Source of the DNA: Malania oleifera
Taxonomy: Eukaryota; Streptophyta; Magnoliopsida; Santalales; Ximeniaceae
Direction: 5' to 3'
DNA length: 64,000 nucleotides
Assembly (NCBI RefSeq): GCF_029873635.1
Contig: NC_080421.1
Location: forward strand, 1,860,001-1,924,000
Part shown: in pieces, positions 11,301-22,841 of the stretch
How positions within the stretch are numbered: position 1 is the stretch's first letter
Layout of the letters: each line of letters opens with the position of its first letter
Notes under the pieces: generated by a model
Seen by the model: the letters and a program-made list of their open reading frames with translations, nothing else
Database searches by the model: none
What the model was told of the DNA's origin: nothing
Program-made: the position numbers and the translations under genes

Positions 11301-12206
11301 ATGGCTGCCTCTTTGAAACTAAAAACCTGTTACCACACCCGTTCTGCCAGTTTGCCTTGTTCACTTCACCCTCTTATCAATCGCTTCGAAGAGCATTTAT
11401 GCAGATTGAAGACATCAGAAGCTGCTTCTTCATCATCATCATCATCATCATCATCAGTCACCCAAAAACTAAGTGACCTTAATGATCTGTATGAATGTGT
11501 CAGTGATCTGCTTATACTGCCACAAGCTCAACAAGCCTTGGCCCAAGAATGCCATGCTCACAAATGGGTTGATGATGCATTAGATGGGTCTCTGAAGCTC
11601 TTAGATGTTTGTGACACCAATAAGGATCTCTTTATGCAGACAAAGGAATGCCTACAAGAACTCCAATCGAGTCTTCGAAGGAAATCGGGTAAATCTGCAT
11701 TAGCAAATGATCTAGGACAGTACATAAACTCCAGGAAGAAGGTAAAGAAAGCCATCCAAAAGTCTTTGCTGGACTTGAAAAGCATGGAAAGCAAACATAG
11801 CTTTTCTCCATTAGACCGTGATCCGGTGGCCATGGTTAACATGTTAAGAGAGGTGAGAACTGCCACTGTCGCTGTTTTTCAATTGTTGTTGGTCATCATG
11901 TCCGGGACAACTGTGAGGTCAAGAGCAAATGGGTGGTCCTTGGTTTCCAAGCTGGTGCTGCCCAATCGTGTATCGTCTAAAAAGGAAGCGGTTGACATTG
12001 GTGAATTTGAGAATGTGGATGCAACATTGTACCCCATCATCTGTCAGAAGAAAAGCAAGTCAATTGATCTTATCCAAGTCGAGAATCTACAAGACGAGTT
12101 GGGGAAATTGGAGTTGAGTATTCAAGATATGGAAGAAGGATTAGAGGTTCTGTTTAGAAATTTGATCAAAACCAGAGTGAACCTTCTCAACATTCTTAGT
12201 CACTAG
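11301..12206 (+). CDS. DUF241 (BPS1-like) family protein
   Basis: A single-exon frame of 301 residues belonging to the plant DUF241 family (Arabidopsis BPS1-like proteins), whose biochemical role is not settled. The family pattern is clear: a basic N-terminal part with H-P-L-I-N-R-F-E-E-H-L-C-R-L-K (about 23-37), then a serine run (about 41-52) encoded by a TCA-type microsatellite. DLNDLYECVSDLLILPQAQQAL follows (about 58-79), then WVDDALDGSLKLLDVCDTNKDLF (about 89-111), helical R-K-K-V-K-K segments, and a C-terminal segment ending ELSIQDMEEGLEVLFRNLIKTRVNLLNILSH. This length is close to the usual 290-310 residues. The ATG at 11301 fits the family N-terminus. A TATA-like taatatatatt lies near 11217-11228. 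A truncated tandem copy follows directly downstream. It looks intact; whether it is expressed cannot be told here. Confidence 0.9.
   Translation: MAASLKLKTCYHTRSASLPCSLHPLINRFEEHLCRLKTSEAASSSSSSSSSSVTQKLSDLNDLYECVSDLLILPQAQQALAQECHAHKWVDDALDGSLKLLDVCDTNKDLFMQTKECLQELQSSLRRKSGKSALANDLGQYINSRKKVKKAIQKSLLDLKSMESKHSFSPLDRDPVAMVNMLREVRTATVAVFQLLLVIMSGTTVRSRANGWSLVSKLVLPNRVSSKKEAVDIGEFENVDATLYPIICQKKSKSIDLIQVENLQDELGKLELSIQDMEEGLEVLFRNLIKTRVNLLNILSH
11429..11456 (+). repeat. In-frame TCA/TCATCA microsatellite coding poly-serine
   Basis: About nine trinucleotide units of tcatca inside the DUF241 coding region, giving part of a Ser run. Length variation between individuals would keep the frame. Confidence 0.85.
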
Positions 12207-12288
12207 CTCAAATAATAATAATAATAAAAATATAATGTAGTGTCATAGGCATTCAAAAGATGTACTTAAAAAAAGTTTAGCCATGATC

Positions 12289-12761
12289 TCTAGGAAGAAG
12301 GTAAAGAAAGCCATAGAAAAGTCCTTGCAGAACTTGAAAAAAATGGCAAGCAAGCATAGCTTTTCTCCATTAAACCATGATCCAGTGACCATAGTTAACA
12401 TGTTAAGAGAGGTGGAAACTGCCAGTATCGCTGTGTTTCAATCCTTACCAGTTGTCATGTTTGGAACAACTGCGAGGTCAAGATCAAGTGGGTGGTCCTT
12501 GGTTTCCAAACTGACCCTCCCCTCAACCATGTATCATGTCATAAGGAAGCAGTCGATGTTAGTGAATTTGAGAAGGTGGATGCAACATTGTACCCCATCA
12601 TCAGTCTGAAGAAAAGCAAGTCCATTGATCTTATGCATGTCGAGACTCTTCAAAACGAATTGGGGAAATTGGAGTCGAGCATTCAAGATATTGAAGGACT
12701 AGAATTTCTGTTTAGAAGTTTGATCAAAACCAGAGTGCTTCTCAACATTCTCAGTCAATAG
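12289..12761 (+). pseudogene. 5'-truncated, frameshifted tandem copy of the DUF241 gene
   Basis: It starts mid-gene at S-R-K-K-V-K-K-A (equivalent to about residue 143 of the upstream gene) and continues through KHSFSPLNHDPVTIVNMLREVETASIAVFQ and GWSLVSKLTLP. The frame then slips near 12525-12545 and resumes as KEAVDVSEFEKVDATLYPIISLKKSKSIDL to the stop at 12759. The N-terminal half and a proper start are missing. The homology continues past the stop into a shared 3' flank (gtcataggc...ttcaaaaagatgtactt). The duplication unit therefore spans roughly 11731-12287 and 12289-12852, as unequal crossing-over would give. Confidence 0.85.
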
Positions 12762-12852
12762 CTCAAAAAAATAATAAAAAAATAATAAAAAAAAATATCA
12801 CAATGAACTGTCATAGGCTTCAAAAAGATGTACTTGGAAAGTTTAGCTATGT

Positions 12853-13399
12853 AACCTTGTACATGAATATGATAATATTGAATTTATACTTTCCAAATAC
12901 ATATATATAAATCTTTTCTGCCCAAAATTCACTATTGTTCTCTTTCATTTCCTTAAAAAGCTTTCATTCTTATGTTCTAATGCATTCTGTTAAGAGTACT
13001 CAAATTACTCTTTATTGATTTCTGCTGCTGTCTCACCTATTGGGTTCTTCCATTTTAGTTCAACCATGAAATCAATTGAATAAATAAAATTAAAGAGAAG
13101 AGATGCAATCCAAATAATCTTTATCCTTGATGAACTACAACTTGTCCAATGTAAAAAAAGATGACACAGTTGGTATAATTACCAGTGTTTGAGCGACCAA
13201 ACTGCTAATGGATTTTAATCTTGTGCTGGTGCATACTTTAAAGCTTAAAACCAAGTTCTGATCTACCACCATGGTCCTATTCTTGGCTGTATCATCCAGC
13301 TTGCTCAGCTGCAGAGATGGTAATTAATATTTCTTGACTCATTCCCTTACATTCCTAAGCCCAGACACCCATTAAATCAAGTAAACCTCCAATCAACAC
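12853..13399. other. Intergenic, nothing recognised
   Basis: AT-rich sequence between the DUF241 pseudogene and the first reversed LTR relic; no frame or repeat was identified. Confidence 0.45.
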
Positions 13400-13879
13400 T
13401 ATAATCAACTTCCTTACCTTAATTTTGAAGTGGTGCCCAGGATCCTCAAAACACGAATCTATCCTGGTTAACTTGACGAGGATCTCTGCTAGGCCGTAAA
13501 AACAGTGTCTGGTCGTCGTTTGGGGGTGTTAGGAGTGAGAAAATGAAGAGAGAGAGAGAGAGAGATTCTTTGCAGCTTAGAGAGAGGAGAGAGAGAGTGT
13601 TTTGAAATTTCCAAAGAAAATAACATGAAGCCTATGTATAGTGTTTTGTCCCTGGCCAAAACCGTCTACGATTTTCTTGGGCTCTCAAAAAACCATCGAC
13701 GGTTTGGTCTTTAAACAAACCGGTTTTCACTATTTTACCCTTAACCTGGCCATGGTAAAACGTAACCGTCGACGGTTTTCTGAGCACTCCCCAAAATCGT
13801 TGACGGTTTGGTCCTCACCAAACCATATTCCTCTTTTCCTCTGCTTTTTCTTATTATTTCTATTTTTCGAGTCTCTACA
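13400..13879 (-). mobile_element. Truncated LTR relic, CCGTCGACGG type
   Basis: The order is ...cttccttaccttaattttg...ggatcc..., a GA-rich tract (gagagag, 13548-13600), then a palindrome array (13660-13810) and an end at about 13879 (ctctaca). It matches the layout of the reversed LTRs nearby. The other end is not identifiable, and no duplication was found. Confidence 0.55.
13660..13810 (-). promoter_or_regulatory. CCGTCGACGG palindrome array
   Basis: Imperfect and near-perfect copies (accgtctacgattttc, accatcgacggtttgg, accgtcgacggttttc, atcgttgacggtttgg) occur four times in 150 bp in an LTR U3-like setting. Confidence 0.65.
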
Positions 13880-13910
13880 TTACAATAACCAAATCAAAAC
13901 TCTCCCAAAT

Positions 13911-15013
13911 TGTAACGACCCGAAAATTCTGATATATTTTTTTTCCACATATTAAACTCTGATACCATAAAATATCCACAAAGTCAACCAGGAACCAAAG
14001 TGGGGTACCAGGGATATATCTGTCCATAAGTACATACTATCTATGCAACGGAAAACATAGTATGCCTGAATCTTATATACAAAACCAAAGTTCTACTATC
14101 TCCATAATTATACATGTACATCCCCAAAATTTATAAAACATCCTAAGGATTACACAAAACGTTACCCCCCCCCCCCCAGCTCAAACACTTACCCTGAAAC
14201 TAGGACAGTACCATAGCCTCCTTTACCTCGAAGCTCGCTCCGCTCATCTGTCTGGATTTCCTGAAATGTTTAAATTCTTGGGGTGAGACACCTCTCAATA
14301 AGTGGGAATAAATTATTATCAGTGTGTGGTAATATGAGTTTTAGTGTTCCAAATATACAACCATTATTTACCTTTTCTTTCACTGTGAAATCATGTAAAA
14401 TTGTAAACACATATATATAAATATATTTCAAAATACATACTTTCCTTTCTCATCATACTCTCTACAAGACAATAGCTTTGTATAAGTAAATACACATATA
14501 TGCATAGAAGAACTGCCCTGAATGGATAAACAATAACGCCATGTATTAACCCTGCATGATCCAGGATGTGCGGCCTGTAGGCTGAACCTATCCATGGTTG
14601 GCCTAACTAGACTAAGTCAATTGTATCTGTATTTGTATCTGTATCTGTAACTATGAGTATGATTTGCCTACCCAACTGTTCCGGACTCTGGGGGGTAACT
14701 CTATACTTCAATGGCATAATCGACTGTATACCACCAACACTCTATCTGAGAAGTGTGGCTGCTCTACTATCTGTGAAGCTATGGTACCATGCTTAGCTAT
14801 GGTCCATCAGGGTTCTTAAACCATATAATGCGATTTCTAAAACAATATAGTACATGATTTCATTTCACAAATCGGTATAAACTGTCATACTATAAATTTA
14901 CATAAAATAACTGAAATACTGTCACTCTGTATAAAATTTGTACTATAGTCCTATATAGGATGTTGTAATACTGTATAAAATCTGTACTGTAGTCCTTTAT
15001 AAGGCGTTGTAAT
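13911..15013 (-). mobile_element. Reversed gypsy-type LTR relic, left part
   Basis: It starts TGTAACGACCCG after caaat and has the order typical of these LTRs in reverse: ggggtgagacacctctcaataag (14280-14302), a bracket of transcribed-looking sequence, then a minisatellite of about 43 bp units (taatactgtataaaatctgtactgtag...). The minisatellite is cut at 15013 by the insertion of the element at 15014-23010 and continues at 23016. No integral internal region is present. Confidence 0.7.
15009..15013. repeat. Target-site duplication, gtaat (partner at 23011-23015)
   Basis: gtaat precedes the TGTAAGG LTR start and follows the GCGTTACA LTR end at 23010. Confidence 0.93.
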
Positions 15014-17044
15014 TGTAAGGACCTGGGGAAATAAAATAATAAAATAAAAGTGAAAAAAAGAAAGATTTTGGGTCGGATAGGGAGAAAATCGACGACGATT
15101 TTCTGGAGGAGATAGAAAACCGACGATGGTTTGGTGTTATTGCGGAATGGTAACAAGTAAATGATGAAAAACAGGCTTGTTAAATAGATGATTTTCTGCG
15201 CAGAGGTGACTATAAGGAAAGTACTGCGAGCAGTTTTCAAAGAAAAATTAAATTCTATCTTTTTCCTCTCCGAAACCCTTCCGTCTTCAATTCTTGCTTC
15301 GTTAAGCCTCGTTTTGACGATCAGGAACCACCACAGGGTTCCTGAAAAGATTCTCTACAACCTAACATGAAGCAGATTTTCAGTTTGAGGTTCTGAGGCA
15401 CCATCCAAAAATCAAGGTAAGTAGGGTATTTTTAAGTTTTATTCTTAATATAGAGTATATAGGGCCTAGAAAAATGATAAAATAACATTTTATTGAAGTT
15501 TAGGTTGATAAACTCGGGTTTCTGAATCAGGATTTAGGTGAGTGCCGCAGGTGACGTTTCGGGGTCCGCGGGCGTAATTTAAGAAAACAGGTAAGGGGAA
15601 TTAATTATAATAGGTTTTTATTAAATTTTAAACTGGTTAATTTGAGTATACAAAATATGTATGTTTAGGTATGATTTATTTCAACAATTGGGCATTTTGG
15701 AAATATTGACTTTTGATATATAATATATATATGGAAAAGAAATTGTGTGGCAGGAATACAACTTTCATAATTTTAATTGGCTGATGTGAGTACAAAATGA
15801 TGAAATATACTGTTGGTTTATGAACATTGGTTAGTTGTGAGTACAGTTATTGGTGAATAATGATTGTTTGTGAATACTGATGCTTGAGATTGCTACGTGG
15901 CAAATAATATGATGTGTGAATATGAGTCATTTTGTGTGGTTATTCGTGTGTATCACAATATAACGTTGGCAAGCCTAAGGAGCTCGTTATATTGCTTATG
16001 TGTAATCACGATATACGTTGACAAGCCTGAGGAGTTCGTATATTGTCATTACATATTGGGGTAGAGCATTGGCAAGCCTGAGGAGGTTGTTCTACTGATA
16101 TACTACGGTTAGGTCATGGGGATTGGTACTGGTGGTTAGTGGTGACTGTGTGGGCCACGACATATTTCTATGTGATGTTAGTCCTGTGTGGACCAGTCCT
16201 GTGTGGATCATGTATTTCTGTGAAGACATTAGTCTTATGTGGACCATGTATTTTTGTGTAGATGTTAGTCTTGTGTGGACCAGTCTTGTGTGGACCATGT
16301 ATTCTGTGTGGATAGTCCTGTGTGGACCGTGTATTTTGTATAAATGAGAGTCCTATGTGGATATTGTTCTTCTGTGTGGAATGTTTATGTGGAGTGTGAA
16401 CTGATAAGAAGAATGGTATATTAAATTAATAATATGTATATTTATGGTAAGGTAGAACCTTATGCCAAAAGTTTGTTGTGAAAGGTGAGTGCCCTGATAT
16501 TAGTATTAGAGCAGAGGGAAACTACTTGTATGGGCGGGTAATCTTCCCTATTCTCTAGAATTATTATTAAAAATAATTATGAATGTGATTATGAAATCAG
16601 AGGTCAGTGTTGATATTCATGATGCGTTTTCTCAGCTACTGTTGACAGTGAAATACAAATGAATATATGTTTTGTATTATCTAAACTCTCTGCCACACAC
16701 TGCTATAATTTGTTCTTCCTTATTGAGATATGTCTCACCCTAGTGGATGATCATATTTTCAGATCCATCAGGAGATCGAGCTTAAGGCTCCAGCAGGGTA
16801 GCGTTTTGGTAATTTTGGGGAGTTTATAGAAACAACTTATGTATAGTTTATGTTTTTGAAATACTGGTATGTAATATAAACAAATGGTGGTAGTTGTTTA
16901 TGGGATATATATATATAAGCAGACTTTGGTATTTCAATTGAGGTTATTTACTTTTCCGCTGCATGATTGTAGTGTATGGTATCAGAAATAGGCAAATGAA
17001 ACACGTAACCTTCGGATCCCACTTAGCGGGTTCGGGGCGTTATA
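15014..17044 (+). repeat. 5' LTR (2031 bp)
   Basis: Starts TGTAAGGACCTGGGG and ends TTCGGGGCGTTATA next to the PBS. It contains a weak palindrome pair (15087-15133), a CT-rich start of the presumed R region, and tandem units of tgtgtggaccatgtatttctg type (about 16147-16340). Confidence 0.88.
16147..16340 (+). repeat. Minisatellite in 5' LTR
   Basis: Irregular tandem copies of gttagtcctgtgtggacc + atgtatttctgtg. The same array is at 19853-20045 in the 3' LTR with a different number of units, a sign of slippage since insertion. Confidence 0.75.
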
Positions 17045-17045
17045 G

Positions 17046-17060
17046 TTGGTATCAGAGCCT
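17046..17060 (+). other. Primer-binding site (tRNA-Met type)
   Basis: ttggtatcagagcct lies one base after the LTR end; TGGTATCAGAGC is the complement of the plant initiator tRNA-Met 3' end. Confidence 0.85.
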
Positions 17061-17460
17061 AACGGTTCTACAGACTTTAAAGAATGATTAATACCAGAGC
17101 ATAGGTTTGAGTTAGGATAAGGATAAGAGTGGGTAGGTTAGGAGGAATAGTGGTCTGGAAACTTGGAAGAAGTAATCCCTTAATGGTCTTCTATATTTTT
17201 TCAAGGGTGACGATTTCTGGAAAACTACAACAAATCCATGAATGGTTTCGTTTCTGGGTTGAGAGACCAGAACTTGGGGCACGTAAGTTGGAACAGTAGG
17301 TCGGTTGAGCACATTATGGTGTTGGTGTTAGGATCCTGTAGTGAGACGGTATGAATAAATTGTGGATTAGAACTTATATGTTATAGTAACTTTTCGTGTT
17401 AAACTTGTTTCATATATGATGAATGAGGAATTATAAGCTTATCTTTATTTTGTCTCCAAT

Positions 17461-18540
17461 ATGGATCCTAGGGGGAAGGACGTTGATACTAGAGGAGATA
17501 TACACGTGGATATCTCCAGTGAGGATGACGTTGATGTCTTGGCAGTGCTGTGTAGCATACCATGTCATGCTTAGAAGGAAGCTCGGAGAGAGTAGGGTTA
17601 GCCACTGGCAGTTGGGGGCTGCACATTTCAATAGTTCACCCGAACAAGTCCGTTGGCTTTTGAAGGAGGTTCAATTCTGATCGTAGCTGAGGATTGGATT
17701 CAGGAGATGGAGGAACTCCTGATTGTTCTACACCGTACTGAGGAGCAAAAGGTACAATACGCCACATTCAAACTGGTTGGGAAGGCAAAAAGGTGGTGGA
17801 GGTTGGCAAAACTGGTGGAGGAGCAGCGTTGAGGGTTTACATCTATTACCTAGAGCCGTTTTAGGGAGGTCTTCTTCGAAAGATACTTCCCAGTTGCCAC
17901 CCGAGAGGCGAAAGCAGAGAAGTTTCTACATTTGACCCAGGGGTCCATGATGGTGCAACAATATGTGGCAAAGTTTGTGGAGTTATCACATTTTGCTCCA
18001 CACATGCTTTCGAACGAGCCGCTGAAAGCCAGGATGTTTGAAAAAGGATTGAGGTTGGGAATACGTGCTTAGGTGGTGGCATTGATGACTCAGAGAGTAT
18101 CTAAGCTGGTGGACAGGGCCATAGCAGTTGAGGCCAGTATACAGGAGAGTGAGGTAGAAGCAAAATAGAAGAAGAGATTCATATCTTCCAACTCACATAC
18201 CGATGTCCGACATGATTCCTAAAGGGGAGATCGTGATGCTAGGGGTTAGAGGTTGGATAGGGCTGATTGAGATTATCGGGAGAATGCATTCTGCCCCCTT
18301 TGTGACAGATATAATCGGAGGCATTGAGGGGAATGCCAGGGTGGAAATACCGTGTGTTATAGGTGTGGCAGACATGGTCACATAACTCGTGATTGTCGTG
18401 CTCCACCGAGTAGTGCACCTGCTCCTAATCAAAATAAAAGGAACAAACCAATGTCTTGTGGTGGCAGCGGCCCGATGCGTATTTACATGCTTGGTACGAC
18501 TGAGGGGGATAATGCTAAATGTGCAAGTAATATATATTTA
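17461..18540 (+). pseudogene. gag of the pol-less element (several stops)
   Basis: Starts at ATG 17461 (MDPRGKDVDT...). Retrotransposon gag domain features appear in order: [31 protein letters not shown] (about 17740-17832), FREVFFERYFPVATREAKAEKFLHLTQG, YVAKFVELSHFAPHM, FEKGLRLGIRA. A CCHC knuckle CYRCGRHGHITRDC (about 18355-18396) follows. At least seven stops, mostly in places where related copies have Trp, Gln or Arg, prevent full translation. The coding sequence ends close to the start of where protease would be and runs directly to the PPT. Confidence 0.8.
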
Positions 18541-20313
18541 TGATTGTATAAATGATAGTCTTGATTGATTTTAAATGATTTGATGATTTACATGTTAGAA
18601 TAGATTGAACTGTGTAAATGTGGTTAATTAGCTTTTAAATAGTGAAAAATGACAGACTAACGAATTTCGAGGATGAAATTTTATAAGGAGGGGAGAATGT
18701 AAGGACCTGGGGAAATAAAACAATAAAATAAAAGTGAAAAAGAAGATTTTGGGCCAGATAGGGAGAAAATTGGCAACGGTTTGGTGTTACCGCGGAATGG
18801 TAACGGGTAAACGGTGAAAAATGGGCCGGTTAAATAGAAAATCAGTGATGGTTTTCTGGAGGTCTGAGAAAACCGATGACGGTTTTCTGGGCAGAGGTGA
18901 CTATAAGGAAAGTCCTGCGATCAGTTTTCAAAGAAAAATTAAATTCTCTCTTTTTCCTATCTGAAACCCTATGGTACCCCACCCTTCCATCTTCGATTCG
19001 CGCTCCGTTAAGCCCCGTTTTGACGATTAGGAACCACCACGGGGTTCCTGCGAAGATTCTTTGCAACCTACGCAGAGCAGATTTTCAATTTGAGGTTCCG
19101 GGGCACCATCCCAAAATTATGGTAAGTAGGGCATTTTTAAGTTTTATTCTTAATATGAAGTATATAGGGCCTAGGGAATGATAAAATAACATTTTATTGA
19201 AGTTTGAGTTGATAAACTCGGGGGGTTTCTGAATTAGGATTCAGGTGAATGCTGCAAGCGACGTTTCAAGGTTTCCATAGGTGTAATTTAAGAAAACAAG
19301 TAAGGAGAATTAATTATAGTAGGTTTTTATCAAATTTTAAATCAATTAATTTGAGTATACAAATTATGTATGTTTAGGTATGATTTCTTTGAACAATTGG
19401 GCATTTTGGAAATATTGACTTTTGATATATATATATATATGAAAAAGAAATTGTGTGGCAGGAATATAACTTTCACAATTTAATTGGCTGATGTGAGTAC
19501 AGAATGATGAAATATACTGTTGGTTTATGAACATTGGTTAGCTGTGAGTACAGTTATTGGTGAATAATGATTGTTTGTGAATACTGCTGCTTGAGATTGT
19601 TGCGTGACAAATAATGTGATGTGTGAATATGGGTCATTTTGTGTTGTTATTCGTGTGTATCACAATATAATGTTGGCAGGCCTGAGGAGTTTATTATATT
19701 ACCTAGATGTAATCATGATATACGTTGGTAGGCTCGAGGAGTTCGTATATTGTCATTACATATTGGGGTAGAGCATTGAAAGGCCCGAGGAGGTTGTTCT
19801 ACTGATATACTACGGGTAGGTCATGGGGATTGGTACTGGTGGTTAGTGGTGACCGTGGGCCACGATATATTTCTATGTGATGTCAGCACTGTGTGGACCA
19901 GTCTTGTGTGTACCATATATTTCTGTGAAGACGTTAGTCCTGTGTGGACCAGTCCTATGTGGACCATGTATTTCTATGATGATGTTAGTCCTGTGTGGAC
20001 CATGTATTTTGTGTTGATAGTCCTGTGTGGACCGTGTATTTTGTATGAATAAGAGTCCTATGTGGGATGTTTATGTGGAATGTGAACTAATAAGATGAAT
20101 GGTATATTAAATTAATGATATGTATATTTATGGTAAGGTAGAACCTTCTTCCAAGAGCTTGCTGAGAAAGGCGAGTGTCCTGATATTTTCAGTTTGGTAC
20201 TAGAGCAGAGGAAGCTACTTGTATGGGCGAGTAACCTTCCCTATTCTTGGGAAACTTTGCCTATATACATAGTCTGATAACTTACTGAGTAAGGTGAGTG
20301 TCCTTATATTAGT

Positions 20314-20318
20314 ATTAG
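20314..20318. repeat. Target-site duplication, attag (partner at 22366-22370)
   Basis: attag flanks the solo LTR TGTAGTGACCCG...GGTCGTTACA on both sides. Confidence 0.92.
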
Positions 20319-20400
20319 TGTAGTGACCCGAAGAATAATAGCATTTTAATAATAATAAGAGGGAAGAAAATAGATACAGAAACAGAAGGAGGCCGTAGAC

Positions 20401-20665
20401 TTCGTCGACGAATGCGGAGCGTTCATCGATGACATTACATTTTGGAGAATAAAATAATTTTAAGGAAACTGCCAAGCTTCGTAGACGAACATAGGGTTTC
20501 GTCAACGAAGGTCTGAAGAATTTCGTCGACAAATATAAGGTTTCGTCGATGAGAAAATACCGAGAGACGGTTTTGGCCACTCTGAATTTCGTCGACAAAC
20601 ACAGGGTCTCATCGACGAATTTAATGAAGCACTCGTCAATGAGGTGACGTATCTCATCGACGAAT
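20401..20665 (+). promoter_or_regulatory. TCGTCGACGA palindrome array
   Basis: Ten or so exact or one-mismatch copies of TTCGTCGACGAA-type motif, for example at 20401, 20433, 20478, 20500, 20522, 20541, 20588, 20609 and 20655, ending a few bases before the TATA box. The phrase ataccgagagacgg also lies inside it; related phrases recur in the other arrays. Confidence 0.78.
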
Positions 20666-20671
20666 CCCGCC

Positions 20672-20680
20672 CTATAAATA
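20672..20680 (+). promoter_or_regulatory. TATA box of solo LTR
   Basis: cctataaatagc directly follows the palindrome array and precedes a CT-rich transcript-start-like tract. Confidence 0.7.
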
Positions 20681-21169
20681 GCTAAAAACCATATTTTTAC
20701 TCATTTCTCGCGCCGCTCTCACTCTCCTCTCTCTCACCTACGAACCCTTTCCCTTCTCTCTTCGTTTCCGGCCCTGCCAGACGCCGGATTGACGATCCGA
20801 AACCACCACAACGTTCCTGGCAGAGTTCTCTTTAAGTTTGCTAGGACGGATCGTCGGTGGGATCGAGTTGGATTTCATCCCAAATTCAGGATAAAGCTTT
20901 TTAGTCCCTTTTTGGCCTTATAATAGTTATAGAAAATGATGTAGGCTGAGAAATACCGATATTATGTTCTGGCATATATTGTTTTCAGGGTGTTTTATAA
21001 GAGGCCCTACAGGTGTTAGGCTAGTATTCCCTAGGGGCTTTCTAATAGTCAGGTAAGGGAAATATGCTATGTGAGGTATTTTTAAAAACATTATATAGTT
21101 TATTTAATCATGAAAATTATGTATTACAGTATCGTGTGACTTTTGAATATGAATATAGTATGAATATAA

Positions 21170-21430
21170 GTTTTACGATATTTCAGTATCTTGATTTTAC
21201 AATATTTTAGTATCATGATTTTATGAATTTTAGTACCATGATTTTATGGATTTTAGTACCATGATTTTATGAATCTTAATACCATGATTACACGAATATC
21301 AGTATTGTGATTATGCAGTTTCAGTATCATGATTATGCAGCTTCAGTGTTATGATTATACAGTTCTTAATATTACGACATATGAATTACAGTACAGTTGT
21401 GCAGTATCATGGTTATTCAGTACTTCAGAA
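21170..21430 (+). repeat. Minisatellite of about 25 bp units
   Basis: Tandem degenerate copies of agtaccatgattttatgaatttt type (about ten). Confidence 0.8.
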
Positions 21431-21439
21431 TCATGGTAA

Positions 21440-21483
<44 letters not shown>

Positions 21484-22691
21484 GATATCAGACCCTGTTG
21501 GACTTGCAGCTATAGAGTACGGTACCGTGCTACAGATACTATATTACTTTATGAGTGCAACCACCTATTTAGATAATACATGGTAAGGTCAATCACCTAG
21601 GCCCTTGAAGAGGTTAGACTCCTCATCCAGATATGGGTTGAGGTGGCAAGATTGACCGATGGAGTATAGTGATTTATTCCTAATTGACCAGTCAGGGTAA
21701 ATCCTTCCTACAAGCCGCACAACCCTGTCATGAGGGGGTAAGTCATGACACATAGATAGTCACAGGGAACATTTTCAGTTATTATTACGTATGTATAGAT
21801 TTGCAGAAACAGGGAACATACTTATATTAGAAGTATTTTGAATAATAAACTACAATATTGTCATATTAAGCAATAGGGACAGGGGTGGTGAATTTTATCA
21901 CTTATACTTTATTATATATTCAGTTATACATGTTTATTTGAAAATAGACTTTCATGATATAGTAGCTCATTTGCCACACACTAGTAATAACATATTTTTT
22001 CTTACTGAGCGTTGGCTCATCTCAGTGTTAAATTATTTTTCAGGTGATCCAGGTAGGCGAGCAGATTAGGCTCACAGGTAGAAGGGCTTCGGTGGTGCCC
22101 TGTCAAAGAGTGAGTACATTTTTGGGAATGATTTTGTATACCCTAACTAGTTGAGGGTGCTTTGGGGATATGTGTATATTTTTGGGAAACATGTAGCACT
22201 CTGGTATTGTATGGCATGGTGTTGTACATATTTACATATGGGTATGTTTATTCAGTTTTTGCTTCTCACTGCTTAGGTTTATGGTTGGGTTTACCCTAGT
22301 ATGGTTTCAGAGCATGTAGAATATTATATATATAAAAAAATTAGTTTATTAAGAAGGTCGTTACAATTAGAGTAGAGGGAAGCTACTTGTATGAGCGGGT
22401 AATCTTCCCTATTCTCGGGTATTATCATTAAAAATAATTATGAATGTGAGTATGAAATCAGAGGTCAGTGTTGATATTCATAATGCATTTTGTTAGCTGC
22501 TGTTGACAATGAAATACAGATGAATATATGTTCTGTATTATTTAAACTCTCTGCCACACACTGTTATGTTTTGTTCTTCCTTACTGAGATGTGTCTCACC
22601 CTAGATGATCATATTTTCAGGTCCATCAGGAGATCGAGCTTAGGGCTCTGGCTGGGTAGCATTTTGGTAATTTTGGGGAGTTTGTAGAAAC

Positions 22692-22841
22692 AACTTATGT
22701 ATAGTTTATGTTTTTGAAATACTATTTGTAATATAAACAAATGGTGGCAGTTGTTTATGAGATATATATATCTCATAAACAACTGCCACCATTTGTTTAT
22801 ATTACAAATAGTATTTCAAAAACATAAACTATACATAAGTT
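22692..22841. repeat. Perfect 150 bp palindrome in the 3' LTR
   Basis: The two 75 bp arms are exact reverse complements by reading, with no spacer. The centre is gagatatatatatctc (22759-22774). The left arm corresponds to sequence at 16830-16915 in the 5' LTR; the right arm is its inverted copy. A further 39 bp (22842-22880) repeats part of the right arm in the same direction. The structure is absent from the 5' LTR. Confidence 0.92.

Larger units (their letters stand above)
20319..22365 (+). mobile_element. Gypsy-type solo LTR (2047 bp)
   Basis: Clean TG...CA ends with a perfect 5 bp duplication and no internal region. Order: palindrome array (20401-20665), TATA box (20673), CT-rich tract (20710-20760), ccgaaaccaccacaacgttcc block, a minisatellite of about 25 bp (21170-21430), the gtgtctcaccc-like block and gttaca end. 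It can serve as the reference LTR for the group. Confidence 0.9.

Noticed and set aside
11558-11866. 102-residue antisense frame in the DUF241 gene
   Set aside because: A shadow of the real coding strand, with no independent support.
17046-17060. Possible tRNA gene fragment (tggtatcagagcc)
   Set aside because: Only the 12-13 bp primer-binding complement is present next to LTR ends at 17046, 34420, 45518, 55171 and 63474; no cloverleaf.
20215-20598. 127-residue frame on the minus strand
   Set aside because: It spans the junction of two LTRs and the palindrome array, so it is chance.
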